From assembly GCF_001544455.2 (NCBI RefSeq), contig NZ_FCOC02000008.1, positions 124,001 to 188,000 on the forward strand: DNA of 64,000 nucleotides, in the 5' to 3' direction. Below, piece by piece: positions 25,563-34,882 of the stretch. Source of the stretch: Caballeronia sordidicola (lineage in GTDB: Bacteria; Pseudomonadota; Gammaproteobacteria; Burkholderiales; Burkholderiaceae). Within the stretch, counting starts at the first letter, position 1. Each line of letters opens with the position of its first letter. The notes beneath the pieces are model-generated. The model searched no databases. It was not told the DNA's origin and saw only the letters and a program-made list of their open reading frames with translations. A program made the translations under genes and the position numbers.

Positions 25563-26432
25563 TCAATCGGCGAGCCAGATCATCGCGGCCATGCGGCCGG
25601 TTGTCCGCTCCCGCCTGTACGAATAGAACCGTTCGGCTTCGTTAAACGTGCAGTGCGTTGCGCCGTGCACGTTCTGCGGCAAGACACCCGCCAGTTCCAG
25701 TCGCAGACGCGCGAGCGCGTAAAGATTGGCAAGGTATTTGCCCTTTTGCTCGCGCGCAACGAACGCGGCGGCCACGGCGTCTCGGTGCGCGGGATCGGCT
25801 GCACTCGCGAAAGCTTCGAGCACATCCTCGCCGACTTCGAAAGCCGCCGGTCCGATCGCCGGTCCAAGCCATGCATGCAATGTTTCCATGCGCGCGCTAG
25901 CGAGACGTGCCACTCGTAACGCAGTCTTTTCCACGATACCGCCAGCAAGTCCGCGCCACCCCGCATGAGCCGCGCCTACCGCGCGGCCGGCGGTATCGCA
26001 GAAAAGCACCGGCAGGCAATCCGCCACCATCACCGCGCACACAGCGCCCGCGCGATCGGTCACGACGGCGTCCGCCTTGACCTCCGATGCGGGAGAACCC
26101 GCACAGCGGTCGATCACCTTGCCCGCTTCTTCGATATCGACGCCATGCACCTGCGTAAGCCACGCAATAGGCGCCCCCGTCAGCTCGACCACGCGGCGGC
26201 GGTTTTCAAGCACCGCTTGCGGCGCGTCGCCGGTGTGCAAGCCAAGATTCAAGCCGCCCCGGCCGTTGGCCCCGCCGAACGGCGCCCGGCTCACGCCGCC
26301 ATTGCGCGTGGTCGCAAGCGCATGCACGCGCTTCGATACCGCCGCCGGTCCGCTCGACCAGTCAGGCCAGAGACAATCGTCGTGACGAAGCGGCGCGTGG
26401 TCCGCGAAAGCGGCCCGGGAAGATTGGCTCAT
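25563..26432 (-). CDS. pgeF: Peptidoglycan editing factor PgeF (laccase-domain protein)
   Basis: 289 residues from the ATG at 26432. Metal-site motifs of the YfiH/DUF152 family are present: QVHGVDI, VMVADCLPVLFCD and AAHAGWRG. The family removes wrongly incorporated residues from the cell wall; purine nucleoside and polyphenol activities have also been reported for relatives. A start at 26441 sits directly on the ribosome site, while 26432 has AGGA nine bases upstream, so the latter is preferred. It follows rluD with no gap to speak of, as in many proteobacteria. Confidence 0.9.
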   Translation of the reverse strand: MSQSSRAAFADHAPLRHDDCLWPDWSSGPAAVSKRVHALATTRNGGVSRAPFGGANGRGGLNLGLHTGDAPQAVLENRRRVVELTGAPIAWLTQVHGVDIEEAGKVIDRCAGSPASEVKADAVVTDRAGAVCAVMVADCLPVLFCDTAGRAVGAAHAGWRGLAGGIVEKTALRVARLASARMETLHAWLGPAIGPAAFEVGEDVLEAFASAADPAHRDAVAAAFVAREQKGKYLANLYALARLRLELAGVLPQNVHGATHCTFNEAERFYSYRRERTTGRMAAMIWLAD

Positions 26433-26437
26433 CGCGC

Positions 26438-27676
26438 TCATTCCTCGTCGTCATCTTCGTCGTATTCAATCGGCTGCGACTCATCCCAGCCGCCGCGCGC
26501 CCGGGTGTCGTAACCTTCTTCCTCGATGAAATCCTCGTCTTCCGGATCGAGATCCGTCGATTCATCCCGGCCAAGCCCGAGTTCCGCGGCCAGCGCTTCA
26601 ATGTCGTCAGGCACGTCCGCGCGCCAGCTTATGTCGCGCCCCGTGGTCGGGTGAATCAGGCCGAGCCGCCAGGCGTGCAGCGCCTGCCGGTTGAAGCCGT
26701 CGGGAAGCGGCTGCACGGAGCGCTTGCCGCGCGCGTGGCCGTAGATCGGGTCGCCCAGCAACGGATGGCGGATATGCGCGCAATGCACGCGAATCTGGTG
26801 TGTACGGCCGGTATCGAGATCGCAATGCACGGCGGACACGGGCTGCTGGTTCCACATCGCCCGGTCGATGGTGCGGTAATGCGTGCGGGCGTATTTCCCC
26901 GATGCGCTTTCGACCACCGCCATGCGCGTGCGGTCGCGCGGGTCGCGGCCGATGGGCGCGTCGATCGTGCCCTCGTCCGGCATCGTTCCCCACACCAGCG
27001 CGACGTAGCGGCGCTTCACCGTGCGCGCCTGCAACTGGCGCGTGAGGATGGTTTGCGCCTCGAGCGTGCGGGCAACGACCATGAGTCCGGAAGTCTCCTT
27101 GTCCAGCCGATGCACGATACCCGCGCGCGGCAAGCCAGCGGCGGCGTCGCCATATCGGTAAAGCAGGCCGTTGAGCAGCGTGCCGCTCCAGTTGCCCGCG
27201 GCCGGATGCACGACCATGCCGGCCGGCTTGTTGATGACCACGAGCGCGTCGTCTTCATAAACGATGTCGAGCGGCACCGGTTCCGGCGTGAACGCAAGCT
27301 GCTCGGGCAGGAGATCGGGAATCAGCGTGATCGTGGCGCCCAAAGGCACGGGCTGACGGATCCTGGCCGGCGCGCCGTCGACCTGTACGCGCTGTGCATC
27401 GATCCACGTCTGCAGGCGGCTGCGCGAGAATTCCGGGAACAGGCGCGCCATGACCTTGTCGAGGCGCTCGCCGGCGTACTCGTCCGGCACAGCAATCGTT
27501 CGCGGCGTTTCGGCATCGGCGCGGCGCGCGTGCAGGTTGGTAGAAACAGGCGCATCGGGCGTCTGCGTTTCACGCTCCAATGCGGTCAAATCGTCCGGAC
27601 GTGCGTCGTCGGCCGATGTGCTTGGGCTATAATCTTTGCTGCGATCTTTGGTACGACTTGTACTTGAGCGGGTCAT
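26438..27676 (-). CDS. rluD: 23S rRNA pseudouridine synthase
   Basis: 412 residues. An S4 RNA-binding domain ([19 protein letters not shown]) precedes the catalytic domain with the active-site motif [13 protein letters not shown]. The N-terminal 60 residues are extra and hydrophilic, and the C terminus is strongly acidic (ending YDEDDDEE). It modifies uridines in helix 69 of 23S rRNA. It is divergent from bamD with 45 bases between starts, and adjacent divergent bamD/rluD plus pgeF is a common betaproteobacterial arrangement. Confidence 0.93.
   Translation of the reverse strand: MTRSSTSRTKDRSKDYSPSTSADDARPDDLTALERETQTPDAPVSTNLHARRADAETPRTIAVPDEYAGERLDKVMARLFPEFSRSRLQTWIDAQRVQVDGAPARIRQPVPLGATITLIPDLLPEQLAFTPEPVPLDIVYEDDALVVINKPAGMVVHPAAGNWSGTLLNGLLYRYGDAAAGLPRAGIVHRLDKETSGLMVVARTLEAQTILTRQLQARTVKRRYVALVWGTMPDEGTIDAPIGRDPRDRTRMAVVESASGKYARTHYRTIDRAMWNQQPVSAVHCDLDTGRTHQIRVHCAHIRHPLLGDPIYGHARGKRSVQPLPDGFNRQALHAWRLGLIHPTTGRDISWRADVPDDIEALAAELGLGRDESTDLDPEDEDFIEEEGYDTRARGGWDESQPIEYDEDDDEE
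27628..27633 (+). promoter_or_regulatory. TATAAT box for bamD, inside rluD
   Basis: A perfect TATAAT lies in GGGCTATAATC on the plus strand, about 90 bases before the bamD ATG and within the first codons of rluD on the other strand. The -35 region is poor. Confidence 0.45.
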
Positions 27677-27721
27677 TTAGACTGAAAGCTGGGAATTAGC
27701 CAGAAAGGCATGAGCTAGAAA

Positions 27722-28606
27722 ATGCAAGCACTGATGCGAGCCGTGAATCAAGCTTTGAAAACCGTTTTGAACCCTGTGCGCCAGTTGATCAGGCTATCGT
27801 CGAATTCGTCTGTCAGGGTTGCGGCGCTGGCTGCGGGTGCCGTTTTTGTCGCGGGCTGTCATGGTTTGCCCGAGAAAACCGACGAAACGGCAACGTGGAA
27901 TAACGGCAAATTATACTCGGAGGCGCAGGATGCGCTGACCGGCGGCGACTTTGGCAAATGCGCGAAGTATTTCGAGGGCCTCGAAGGCCGCGACCCGTTC
28001 GGACATTTTGCGCAGCAGGCGCAGATCAACGTTGCATATTGCAACTGGAAAGACGGTGAAACCGCATCGGCAGATGCCGCCATCGACCGCTTCATCAAGC
28101 TGCACCCGGATCATCCGGACATTGCCTACGCGTATTACCTGAAGGGCATGATCCACTTCAACGACGACCTCGGTCTGTTCGGCCGCTTCTCCGGTCAGGA
28201 CATGAGCGAGCGCGATCCGAAGTCGCTGCGCGAATCGTACGATGCGTTCAAGGTCGTGGTCGACCGTTATCCGCAAAGCAAGTACGCGCCGGATGCGGCG
28301 CAGCGCATGCGCTATATCGTGAACGCACTTGCTTCGCATGAGGTTCACGCTGCCGATTATTACTATCGGCGTGGTGCTTATGTGGCCGCGATCAATCGCG
28401 CGCAACTGGCCATTCGCGAATACAGGAATGCGCCTGCTACCGAAGATGCGCTGCATATCATGATGCTGTCGTATGGAAAGCTGGACCAGCCGCAACTGGA
28501 AGGCGACACGAAGCGCGTGCTGGCCGCCACGTTCCCGGACAGCCCGTATATCACCGGCAAGTCACGGCCGGGCAAGGAAAACAAGTCCTGGTGGCAGATC
28601 TGGTAA
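27722..28606 (+). CDS. bamD: Outer membrane assembly lipoprotein BamD
   Basis: 294 residues. A long N-terminal segment leads to a hydrophobic stretch with lipobox FVAGC (Cys near residue 42), so it is a lipoprotein. The mature part is built of TPR-like repeats (YSEAQDALTGGDFGKCAKYFE, HPDHPDIAYAYYLKGMIHF, YPQSKYAPDAAQRM). BamD is an essential part of the BAM machine that inserts beta-barrel proteins. The N terminus before the signal core is unusually long; an internal Met at codon 5 is an alternative start. Confidence 0.93.
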   Translation: MQALMRAVNQALKTVLNPVRQLIRLSSNSSVRVAALAAGAVFVAGCHGLPEKTDETATWNNGKLYSEAQDALTGGDFGKCAKYFEGLEGRDPFGHFAQQAQINVAYCNWKDGETASADAAIDRFIKLHPDHPDIAYAYYLKGMIHFNDDLGLFGRFSGQDMSERDPKSLRESYDAFKVVVDRYPQSKYAPDAAQRMRYIVNALASHEVHAADYYYRRGAYVAAINRAQLAIREYRNAPATEDALHIMMLSYGKLDQPQLEGDTKRVLAATFPDSPYITGKSRPGKENKSWWQIW

Positions 28607-28634
28607 GCACGTTGATACGTTGATCGTAGAAATT

Positions 28635-28665
28635 AAAAACCCGGCTTTTGAAAGCCGGGTTTTTT
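28635..28665 (+). terminator. Terminator after bamD
   Basis: AACCCGGCTTT pairs with AAAGCCGGGTT across a two-base loop and is followed by T6. The leading A-run makes it able to act for the convergent helicase gene too. Confidence 0.9.
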
Positions 28666-28697
28666 GTTATGTGCGCGTCTGAATCGAAGCGTCTTTC

Positions 28698-30962
28698 CTA
28701 TTCGCCTGCTTGCGCTATCGCCGTTTCAGGATCAGTGAAGAATGCGCGCACCACTTCTATTTCCCGTGTGCGCTTGAACGGCGGAAGGCTTTGCCAGATA
28801 CGCCGGCCATAAGGTTTATCGACGAGACGGGTATCGCAGATCATCAGCACGCCGCGATCCGTTTCCGCGCGGATCAGTCGCCCCGCGCCCTGCTTGAGCG
28901 TGATCACCGCCTGCGGCAACTGATGCACGGCAAACGGACTCAAGCCTTTCTTCGTCAGCGCATCCAGTCTCGCCGACAGCACCGGATCGTCGGGCGGCGC
29001 AAACGGCAGCTTGTCGATGACCACCAGCGACAGCGCGTCGCCGCGCACGTCCACGCCCTCCCAGAAACTCTGGCTGCCGACCAGGATCGCATTGCCATAA
29101 GAACGGAAACGGTCGAGCAATTCGGTGCGGCTCGCGTCGCCTTGAACCAGCAGCGGATAATCCCAGCCGCGCCGCTCGATTGTGTCGCGCAAGCGGTTCG
29201 CAATACGATCGACGGCGCGTAGCGTGGTACACAGGAAAAACACGCCACCCTTCGATGCCTCGATGACAGGCAAGGCAGCGTCGAATACGGCGTCGGTGAA
29301 ATTCGGCGACGACGGTTGCGGCAAGTTGCGCGGCACGTACAGCAAGCCTTGCGCTGGGTAATCGAAGGGACTGGGCAGCGTCATGGAGCGCCGCGCGTTC
29401 AGGCCCATTTGCGCGGCGTAATGCGTGAAGTCGCCACGCACGGATAACGTCGCCGAGGTGAAGATCCACGCACGCGGCACGCCCGCGCGCTGCTTCGAAA
29501 AAATCGGCGCAACGGACAGCGGCGTTTCATGCAACTGGACCGTGTGCGAGAACACCTCGATCCATCGGACCATTTCGTTTGGATCGGCCTTCGTGGCGGC
29601 GTCTTTTTCCTGCGCGACCGCTTTTTCAACAGGCGTAGGCGGCGCGGTCCAGCCGCCCAGCAAACCCTGCAGTTCGCGAGCGCGCCGCTGCAACGCACCC
29701 AGAGATTCCGCCCGTTCAGCATGAGCGTTCAGCGCTGCCGTGAGCGCATCGAGATGCGCTTCGAGCGTGTCGAGGGCATCGAACAAAGGATGATCGTCGG
29801 CGAGCTGGCCGAGCGACATGCGCACCGAGTCTTCTTTGAACGCAAGCCGCACATCGCGCGCCGCGCGCTCCAGCGCCGCGCCGAGTTTGGTCCAGTCGGA
29901 GAAGTCGCGCGCGTGGCTCAGGCCTTCGGCGACCGCGTCGCGAGCCAGTTCGAGAAACTGCGTGGTGGAAACGGTCTCGCCGAAAAAGAGCGTCGCCGTT
30001 TCGGGAAGCTGGTGCGCTTCGTCGAAGATGATGGTGTTCGCAGTCGGCAGCAACTCGGCCATGCCGGTGTCGCGGAGCATGACATCGGCGAAAAAGAGGT
30101 GGTGATTCACTACCACGATGTCAGCCTGCTGCGCCTCGCGCCGGGCCTGCATCACGAAGCATTCCTTGTACTGCGGGCATTCCTGGCCAAGACAATTGTC
30201 GCGCGTGGACGTGACCATTGGCCAGACCGGCGAATTCTCGGGCACGCTTGCAAGTTCAGCTTTGTCGCCGGTGCGCGTGATCTTCGCGAAGCGGATGATC
30301 TCCTGCAAATGCGCCGTGTCCTGGCGCGTCGGCAAGCGGCCGTTATCAGCGGTGCGCTGCAGGTAGTAATGGCATAGATAATTCGCGCGGCCTTTGAGCA
30401 TCGCAACGGAAACCGGCACCGCGAGCGCGTCGCGCACAGTCGGAATGTCGCGCTGGAAAAGCTGGTCCTGCAAATGCTTGGTGCCGGTCGAGACGATCAC
30501 CTTGCCGCCCCATAACATGGCCGGCACGAGATACGCGAAGGTCTTGCCCGTCCCTGTCCCGGCTTCCACGATCAACGTGTTCTCGCCGCCATCCACGCCC
30601 GTGGAGGCGGTCGCAAGGCCTACCTCGTCCCCGTTTTCCTCGACGGCCACTGGCGCATCCGAAGGACCCAGCTTGCGCGCGGGACGGCGTTGTGCGTCGA
30701 ACATGGCGGGTTCGGGCATGGCGCGGCCGGACGCTTCCATTGCGGCCGCGACTGCGCGCGCCATGTCGATTTGCGACGCGCGCGAGCGATAACCATCGAT
30801 TTGACGCGCCAGCAAGCCCTCGGCAGCAAAAATCGCGTCGAGTTCGGTGCGGCGTTTGGCGCCAAGCGTGAGCGAAAGCGATGTGTCGGCGACACCCGCT
30901 TTCGCGTCCGGCTTCAGCACGGATTCCGCGTTGTCTGTCACGGCGTTGTCGGGCGAATTCAA
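28698..30962 (-). CDS. DinG/YoaA-type ATP-dependent DNA helicase
   Basis: 754 residues, superfamily 2 iron-sulfur helicase. Walker A is EAGTGTGKTFAYL, the DEAH box is FDEAHQLPE, and four cysteines around YLCHYYL, NCLGQECPQYKECF fit the 4Fe-4S domain. The C-terminal motifs (GSQSFWEGVDVRG, QGAGRLIR) are intact. It probably unwinds damaged or stalled DNA structures. The reading frame opens with TTG at 30962, which has AGGA nine bases upstream; no ATG lies close by. The ydcH-like gene precedes it by 67 bases. Confidence 0.9.
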   Translation of the reverse strand: MNSPDNAVTDNAESVLKPDAKAGVADTSLSLTLGAKRRTELDAIFAAEGLLARQIDGYRSRASQIDMARAVAAAMEASGRAMPEPAMFDAQRRPARKLGPSDAPVAVEENGDEVGLATASTGVDGGENTLIVEAGTGTGKTFAYLVPAMLWGGKVIVSTGTKHLQDQLFQRDIPTVRDALAVPVSVAMLKGRANYLCHYYLQRTADNGRLPTRQDTAHLQEIIRFAKITRTGDKAELASVPENSPVWPMVTSTRDNCLGQECPQYKECFVMQARREAQQADIVVVNHHLFFADVMLRDTGMAELLPTANTIIFDEAHQLPETATLFFGETVSTTQFLELARDAVAEGLSHARDFSDWTKLGAALERAARDVRLAFKEDSVRMSLGQLADDHPLFDALDTLEAHLDALTAALNAHAERAESLGALQRRARELQGLLGGWTAPPTPVEKAVAQEKDAATKADPNEMVRWIEVFSHTVQLHETPLSVAPIFSKQRAGVPRAWIFTSATLSVRGDFTHYAAQMGLNARRSMTLPSPFDYPAQGLLYVPRNLPQPSSPNFTDAVFDAALPVIEASKGGVFFLCTTLRAVDRIANRLRDTIERRGWDYPLLVQGDASRTELLDRFRSYGNAILVGSQSFWEGVDVRGDALSLVVIDKLPFAPPDDPVLSARLDALTKKGLSPFAVHQLPQAVITLKQGAGRLIRAETDRGVLMICDTRLVDKPYGRRIWQSLPPFKRTREIEVVRAFFTDPETAIAQAGE

Positions 30963-31029
30963 AGGGAAGGTTCCTGCTTTGTAGCGTGGGTGTCTTGCCG
31001 CGCGCGCCGCTGAAGTGCGTGACGCCGTT

Positions 31030-31248
31030 TCAGCGCGCGTCCGGTTCCAACTGTAACTGCAGCAGGATGATCGTGTCCTTGACCTTGAGCTTGCGCTTTT
31101 TCAGGCGCCTGATTTCCAGCTCGTTGATGCCCGGCACATCCGCCATCTTGCCAATCAGGCTGTCGAGGCCATGATGCTCCGCCTGCAACTGCCCGATACG
31201 CTCGCGGATCGTACCCGTGTCCACTGCTGCTGCAGGATATGCGTGCAT
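31030..31248 (-). CDS. YdcH/DUF465 family small protein
   Basis: 72 residues. It has the DUF465 heptad pattern (IRERIGQLQAEHHGLDSLI, then LEIRRLKKRKLKVKDTI) and should form a short coiled coil. Function is not known for the family. The ATG at 31248 follows a GGAG site and is preferred over 31296. It lies in the same orientation between the exported coiled-coil gene and the helicase gene. Confidence 0.88.
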   Translation of the reverse strand: MHAYPAAAVDTGTIRERIGQLQAEHHGLDSLIGKMADVPGINELEIRRLKKRKLKVKDTIILLQLQLEPDAR

Positions 31249-31334
31249 GTTCGGCTCCTCTCGTCGCGGCGAACCGCTCGGAATCACTGGCGGCATCGCC
31301 CGAGGTTGCTGTCCACATTCCGACCTTCGTCAGC

Positions 31335-32258
31335 TTACTTCGGTTGTTGCTGCTGCTTGAGTTGCTCCTGATGCGCGCGATCCGCGGCTTCCTGCTGCGC
31401 GCGCTGCTGCTGTTTGACAGCCGCTTCCTTCTGCCGTGCCTGAACTTCCGCCTGGTGCTCGGCGGCGTCGCGCTGCTTCGCTTCGAAGCGCGCGGCCTTC
31501 TCGTCGCGATTGCGTGCGTCCTGCACGCCCCGCGCGGCGGCATCGTCGAGTTTCTTCTGGTAATCAGCCTGCTTGCGGTCGTAATCCGCCTGGTTCTGCG
31601 CACGCTGCGGTGCTTCGGCTTTGCGCTGCGCTTCGGACAGTGCGTTCTGGCGCTGCTTTTCAGCGAACGATTCCGCGCTCGCCTTTTCACTCGCCGCGCG
31701 CTGCGGCGCTTCCGCTTCGTATTGCGCGCGCTTGATCGCAGTCTGCTGGTCGCGCTGCTGTGCGTGTTGCAGGCGTTGTTCGTCGTCTAGCGCGAGCTGC
31801 TCCTTGCGGATCTGCTGGCTCACATCGCGTTTCTCCGCCCGGGCGGCATTGAGGCAATGATTGACGAAAAAGTTGCTGTAACAGTCGTGCTGCTTGACCG
31901 CATATCGATAGTTGTTTTCCTCGCTGCGCACGTCCAGCGCTTTTTGACGCGCGCCGAAACCGTTCGTGTCCGCGTCCGCTGCATTGGCGGCATTCGCACC
32001 GGTCGCGCTGGCGTTGTCAAGCGGCGATTCCGTCACCGAGGTGCCCGGATTGATAGGCTTCGGCGTCTGCGCCATGGCTCCGTGCACAAAACCCGCGCAC
32101 GCCAGCACGGCCACCACGGCACCAAGTGAACGAAGCCATCGCGAGTAAGAGCGCGCAACGTGACGCGTGTGACGCGCGGCCAACGAATCGACTGGAGCAG
32201 TCGGCAAAACGGACAAAGGGCGGGAGGTCGGCAACGTGGTGGCCAGCGTGTTGAACAA
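31335..32258 (-). CDS. Exported coiled-coil protein rich in Gln, Ala and charged residues
   Basis: Up to 307 residues. A hydrophobic stretch ending GFVHGAMAQ looks like a signal peptide cleaved near AMA-QT. The mature part has a conserved-looking DCYSNFFVNHCLNAAR motif with two cysteines, then about 180 residues of Gln, Ala, Glu, Arg and Lys in long helical runs with repeats of EAPQRA. It should be a periplasmic rod. The start is uncertain: the frame opens with TTG at 32258 and has no ATG before the signal sequence. No family function is known to me. Confidence 0.7.
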   Translation of the reverse strand: MFNTLATTLPTSRPLSVLPTAPVDSLAARHTRHVARSYSRWLRSLGAVVAVLACAGFVHGAMAQTPKPINPGTSVTESPLDNASATGANAANAADADTNGFGARQKALDVRSEENNYRYAVKQHDCYSNFFVNHCLNAARAEKRDVSQQIRKEQLALDDEQRLQHAQQRDQQTAIKRAQYEAEAPQRAASEKASAESFAEKQRQNALSEAQRKAEAPQRAQNQADYDRKQADYQKKLDDAAARGVQDARNRDEKAARFEAKQRDAAEHQAEVQARQKEAAVKQQQRAQQEAADRAHQEQLKQQQQPK

Positions 32259-32304
32259 TGTATTGAAATGCAGCTTCTACGATGGCGAAATTCTATCACC
32301 GCGC

Positions 32305-32320
32305 GCCGGAGGCCTCCGGC
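32305..32320. repeat. 16-base perfect palindrome upstream of tex
   Basis: GCCGGAGGCCTCCGGC is fully self-complementary. It lies between the divergent coiled-coil gene and tex. It may be an operator or a hairpin in the tex leader, or chance in G+C-rich DNA. Confidence 0.4.
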
Positions 32321-32434
32321 ATTTATGGCAAAATGCCCCGCTTCACCAACCCGGCAAACGTGTTCGCGCGGATTCAAGTGAAATGCGCGGCGCGCGAAAG
32401 CCCCTGATGAGCCAGCAGGCAGACGCAGACACCC

Positions 32435-34795
32435 ATGACGGAAACCGTAGCACTCAAGATTGTCCAGCGCATCGCCACCGAGTTGAACGTGCAGCCGCGC
32501 CAGGTCGCCGCCACCGTGCAACTTCTCGACGAAGGGTCCACCGTTCCGTTTATCGCCCGTTATAGAAAGGAAGTGACAGGCAATCTCGACGACACGCAAT
32601 TGCGCACGCTCGAGGAACGGCTCGTTTATCTTCGCGAACTCGAGGACCGGCGCGCGGCGATTGTCCTGAGCATCGACGAACAAGGCAAGCTCACGCCCGA
32701 ACTGCGCGCCGCCATTGAAGGCGCCGACAGCAAGCAGGTGCTCGAAGACCTGTATCTCCCGTATAAGCCGAAGCGCCGCACCCGCGCGATGATCGCCCGC
32801 GAAGCCGGCCTGCAGCCGCTTGCGGACGCCCTCCTCGCCGACCCGAAGCTCGATCCGCAAACGGAAGCCGCGCGTTATGTGGATACGGAAAAAGGCGTCG
32901 CCGATACCAAGGCCGCGCTCGATGGCGCCCGCGACGTTCTTTCGGAGCAATTTGGCGAAACCGCGGAGATTCTCGGCAAGGTGCGCGAATATCTGTTCAA
33001 GCAGGGCAGCGTGATATCGACCGTGGTCGAAGGCAAGGAAACCGAAGAAGGCGAGAAATTCCGCGATTATTACGATTACTCAGAAACCATTCGCACGGTG
33101 CCGTCGCATCGCGCGCTGGCGCTGTTTCGCGGTCGCAATGCGGGCATTCTGTCCGTCAAGCTGGGATTGGGCGGAGAACTCGACGCACAAGTGCCGCACC
33201 CGGGCGAGACGCTGATCGCGAACCACGTTGGCATCGCCAATCAAGGCCGCCCCGCCGACAAATGGCTGGCCGACGTCTGCCGCTGGTGCTGGCGCGTGAA
33301 GGTGCAGCCGAATATTGAAAACGATCTGCTCACGAACCTGCGCGAAGAAGCCGAAGGCGAAGCAATCCGTGTGTTCGCGCGCAACCTGAAAGATCTTTTG
33401 CTGGCGGCGCCGGCGGGTCCGAAAGCGGTGATCGGACTCGATCCGGGCATGCGCACGGGCGTGAAAGTGGCGGTCGTGGATCGCACCGGCAAGCTGCTTG
33501 CAACCGATGTCATCTACCCGCACGAACCGCGACGCGACTGGGACGGCTCGCTTGCCAAGCTCGCGCGCATCGCGGCGCAAACGCAAGCCGAACTGATCAG
33601 CATTGGCAACGGCACCGCGTCGCGCGAAACGGACAAGCTCGCGAGCGAGTTGATTGCGAAACACCCCGAGTTGAAGTTGCAGAAGATCGTGGTGTCGGAA
33701 GCGGGTGCATCGATTTATTCGGCATCCGAACTGGCATCGAAGGAATTTCCCGATCTCGACGTGACCTTGCGCGGCGCTGTTTCCATCGCGCGGCGGCTGC
33801 AGGATCCGCTCGCCGAACTCGTCAAGATCGACCCCAAAGCGATCGGCGTGGGCCAGTATCAGCACGACGTGAATCAGCGCGAACTCGCGCGCTCGCTGGA
33901 CGCCGTGGTCGAGGATTGCGTGAACGCGGTCGGCGTGGACGCGAACACGGCATCGGTCGCGCTGCTGGCGCGGGTCTCGGGATTGAATGCGACATTGGCG
34001 CGCAATATCGTCGATTTCCGCGATACCAACGGTCCCTTCGCGTCGCGCGACCAGTTGAAGAAAGTCCCCCGTCTCGGCGATAAAACCTTCGAGCAGGCCG
34101 CCGGATTTTTGCGCATCAATAACGGCGTGAATCCGCTGGATCGTTCTTCGGTGCACCCGGAGGCGTATCCGGTCGTCGAGCGAATCCTGGCGAAGATCAA
34201 GAAGCACGCCGCCGATGTCATGGGCAAGCGCGAAGCTTTATCGGGTCTGTCGCCAGCGGATTTCGTCGATGAGCGTTTTGGTCTTCCCACCATCCGCGAC
34301 ATTCTGGCCGAGCTCGAAAAGCCGGGCCGGGATCCACGTCCCGAGTTCAAGACGGCCACGTTCCGCGAAGGCGTCGAAAAACTTTCTGATCTGACGCCGG
34401 GGATGATCCTGGAAGGCGTGGTCACGAACGTGGCGGCGTTTGGCGCGTTTATCGACATTGGCGTGCATCAGGACGGACTCGTGCATGTGTCGGCGATGTC
34501 GACCAAGTTCATCAAGGACCCGCACGAAGTCGTGAAGGCGGGTCAGGTTGTGAAGGTGAAAGTGCTGGAAACCGATGTGAAGCGCCAGCGGATCGCGCTG
34601 ACCATGCGTCTGGACGACGACTTCGCGCCTGAAGGCGCTTCGCCGCAGCAACAGCAACGCGGCGGCCAGGATCGTCGGGGCGGTGGCGGCAGCGCTCGCG
34701 ATGTACGGGGCAACAGCAATGGCAACGGCGGCGGCCGTCGCGAGCCGGAAGCGGCAAGCGCAATGGCGGCGGCATTCGCGAAACTGAAGAAATAA
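32435..34795 (+). CDS. tex: Tex family RNA-binding transcriptional accessory protein
   Basis: 786 residues. Order: Tex N-terminal helical domain, YqgF-like nuclease fold with [16 protein letters not shown] near residue 335, helix-hairpin-helix region ([24 protein letters not shown]), and a C-terminal S1 domain ([20 protein letters not shown]). The tail after S1 is Gly/Arg/Gln-rich, an extra RNA-contact region. Tex proteins bind nucleic acid at the ribosome or RNA polymerase and influence toxin gene expression in pathogens. It is monocistronic by position, ending at a terminator. Confidence 0.95.
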   Translation: MTETVALKIVQRIATELNVQPRQVAATVQLLDEGSTVPFIARYRKEVTGNLDDTQLRTLEERLVYLRELEDRRAAIVLSIDEQGKLTPELRAAIEGADSKQVLEDLYLPYKPKRRTRAMIAREAGLQPLADALLADPKLDPQTEAARYVDTEKGVADTKAALDGARDVLSEQFGETAEILGKVREYLFKQGSVISTVVEGKETEEGEKFRDYYDYSETIRTVPSHRALALFRGRNAGILSVKLGLGGELDAQVPHPGETLIANHVGIANQGRPADKWLADVCRWCWRVKVQPNIENDLLTNLREEAEGEAIRVFARNLKDLLLAAPAGPKAVIGLDPGMRTGVKVAVVDRTGKLLATDVIYPHEPRRDWDGSLAKLARIAAQTQAELISIGNGTASRETDKLASELIAKHPELKLQKIVVSEAGASIYSASELASKEFPDLDVTLRGAVSIARRLQDPLAELVKIDPKAIGVGQYQHDVNQRELARSLDAVVEDCVNAVGVDANTASVALLARVSGLNATLARNIVDFRDTNGPFASRDQLKKVPRLGDKTFEQAAGFLRINNGVNPLDRSSVHPEAYPVVERILAKIKKHAADVMGKREALSGLSPADFVDERFGLPTIRDILAELEKPGRDPRPEFKTATFREGVEKLSDLTPGMILEGVVTNVAAFGAFIDIGVHQDGLVHVSAMSTKFIKDPHEVVKAGQVVKVKVLETDVKRQRIALTMRLDDDFAPEGASPQQQQRGGQDRRGGGGSARDVRGNSNGNGGGRREPEAASAMAAAFAKLKK

Positions 34796-34825
34796 GCCGC
34801 CACGAATCGGCAAAGCAGAAACAAG

Positions 34826-34856
34826 AACGGCCCATCGAAAGATGGGCCGTTTCTTT
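34826..34856. terminator. Bidirectional terminator between tex and kup
   Basis: AACGGCCCATC pairs with GATGGGCCGTT around a GAAA tetraloop (34826-34851), followed by TCTTTTC. It lies between two convergent genes. Confidence 0.88.
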
Positions 34857-34882
34857 TCATCAATCAGTCAACAACACAGCGC

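Noticed and set aside
12901..32277. An exact 17-base repeat, TATTGAAATGCAGCTTC, at 12901-12917 and 32261-32277, both upstream of minus-strand genes.
   Set aside because: By a rough estimate, one 17-base match somewhere within 64 kb on both strands is expected by chance a few times in ten windows. The flanks do not match and the two genes have no clear link.
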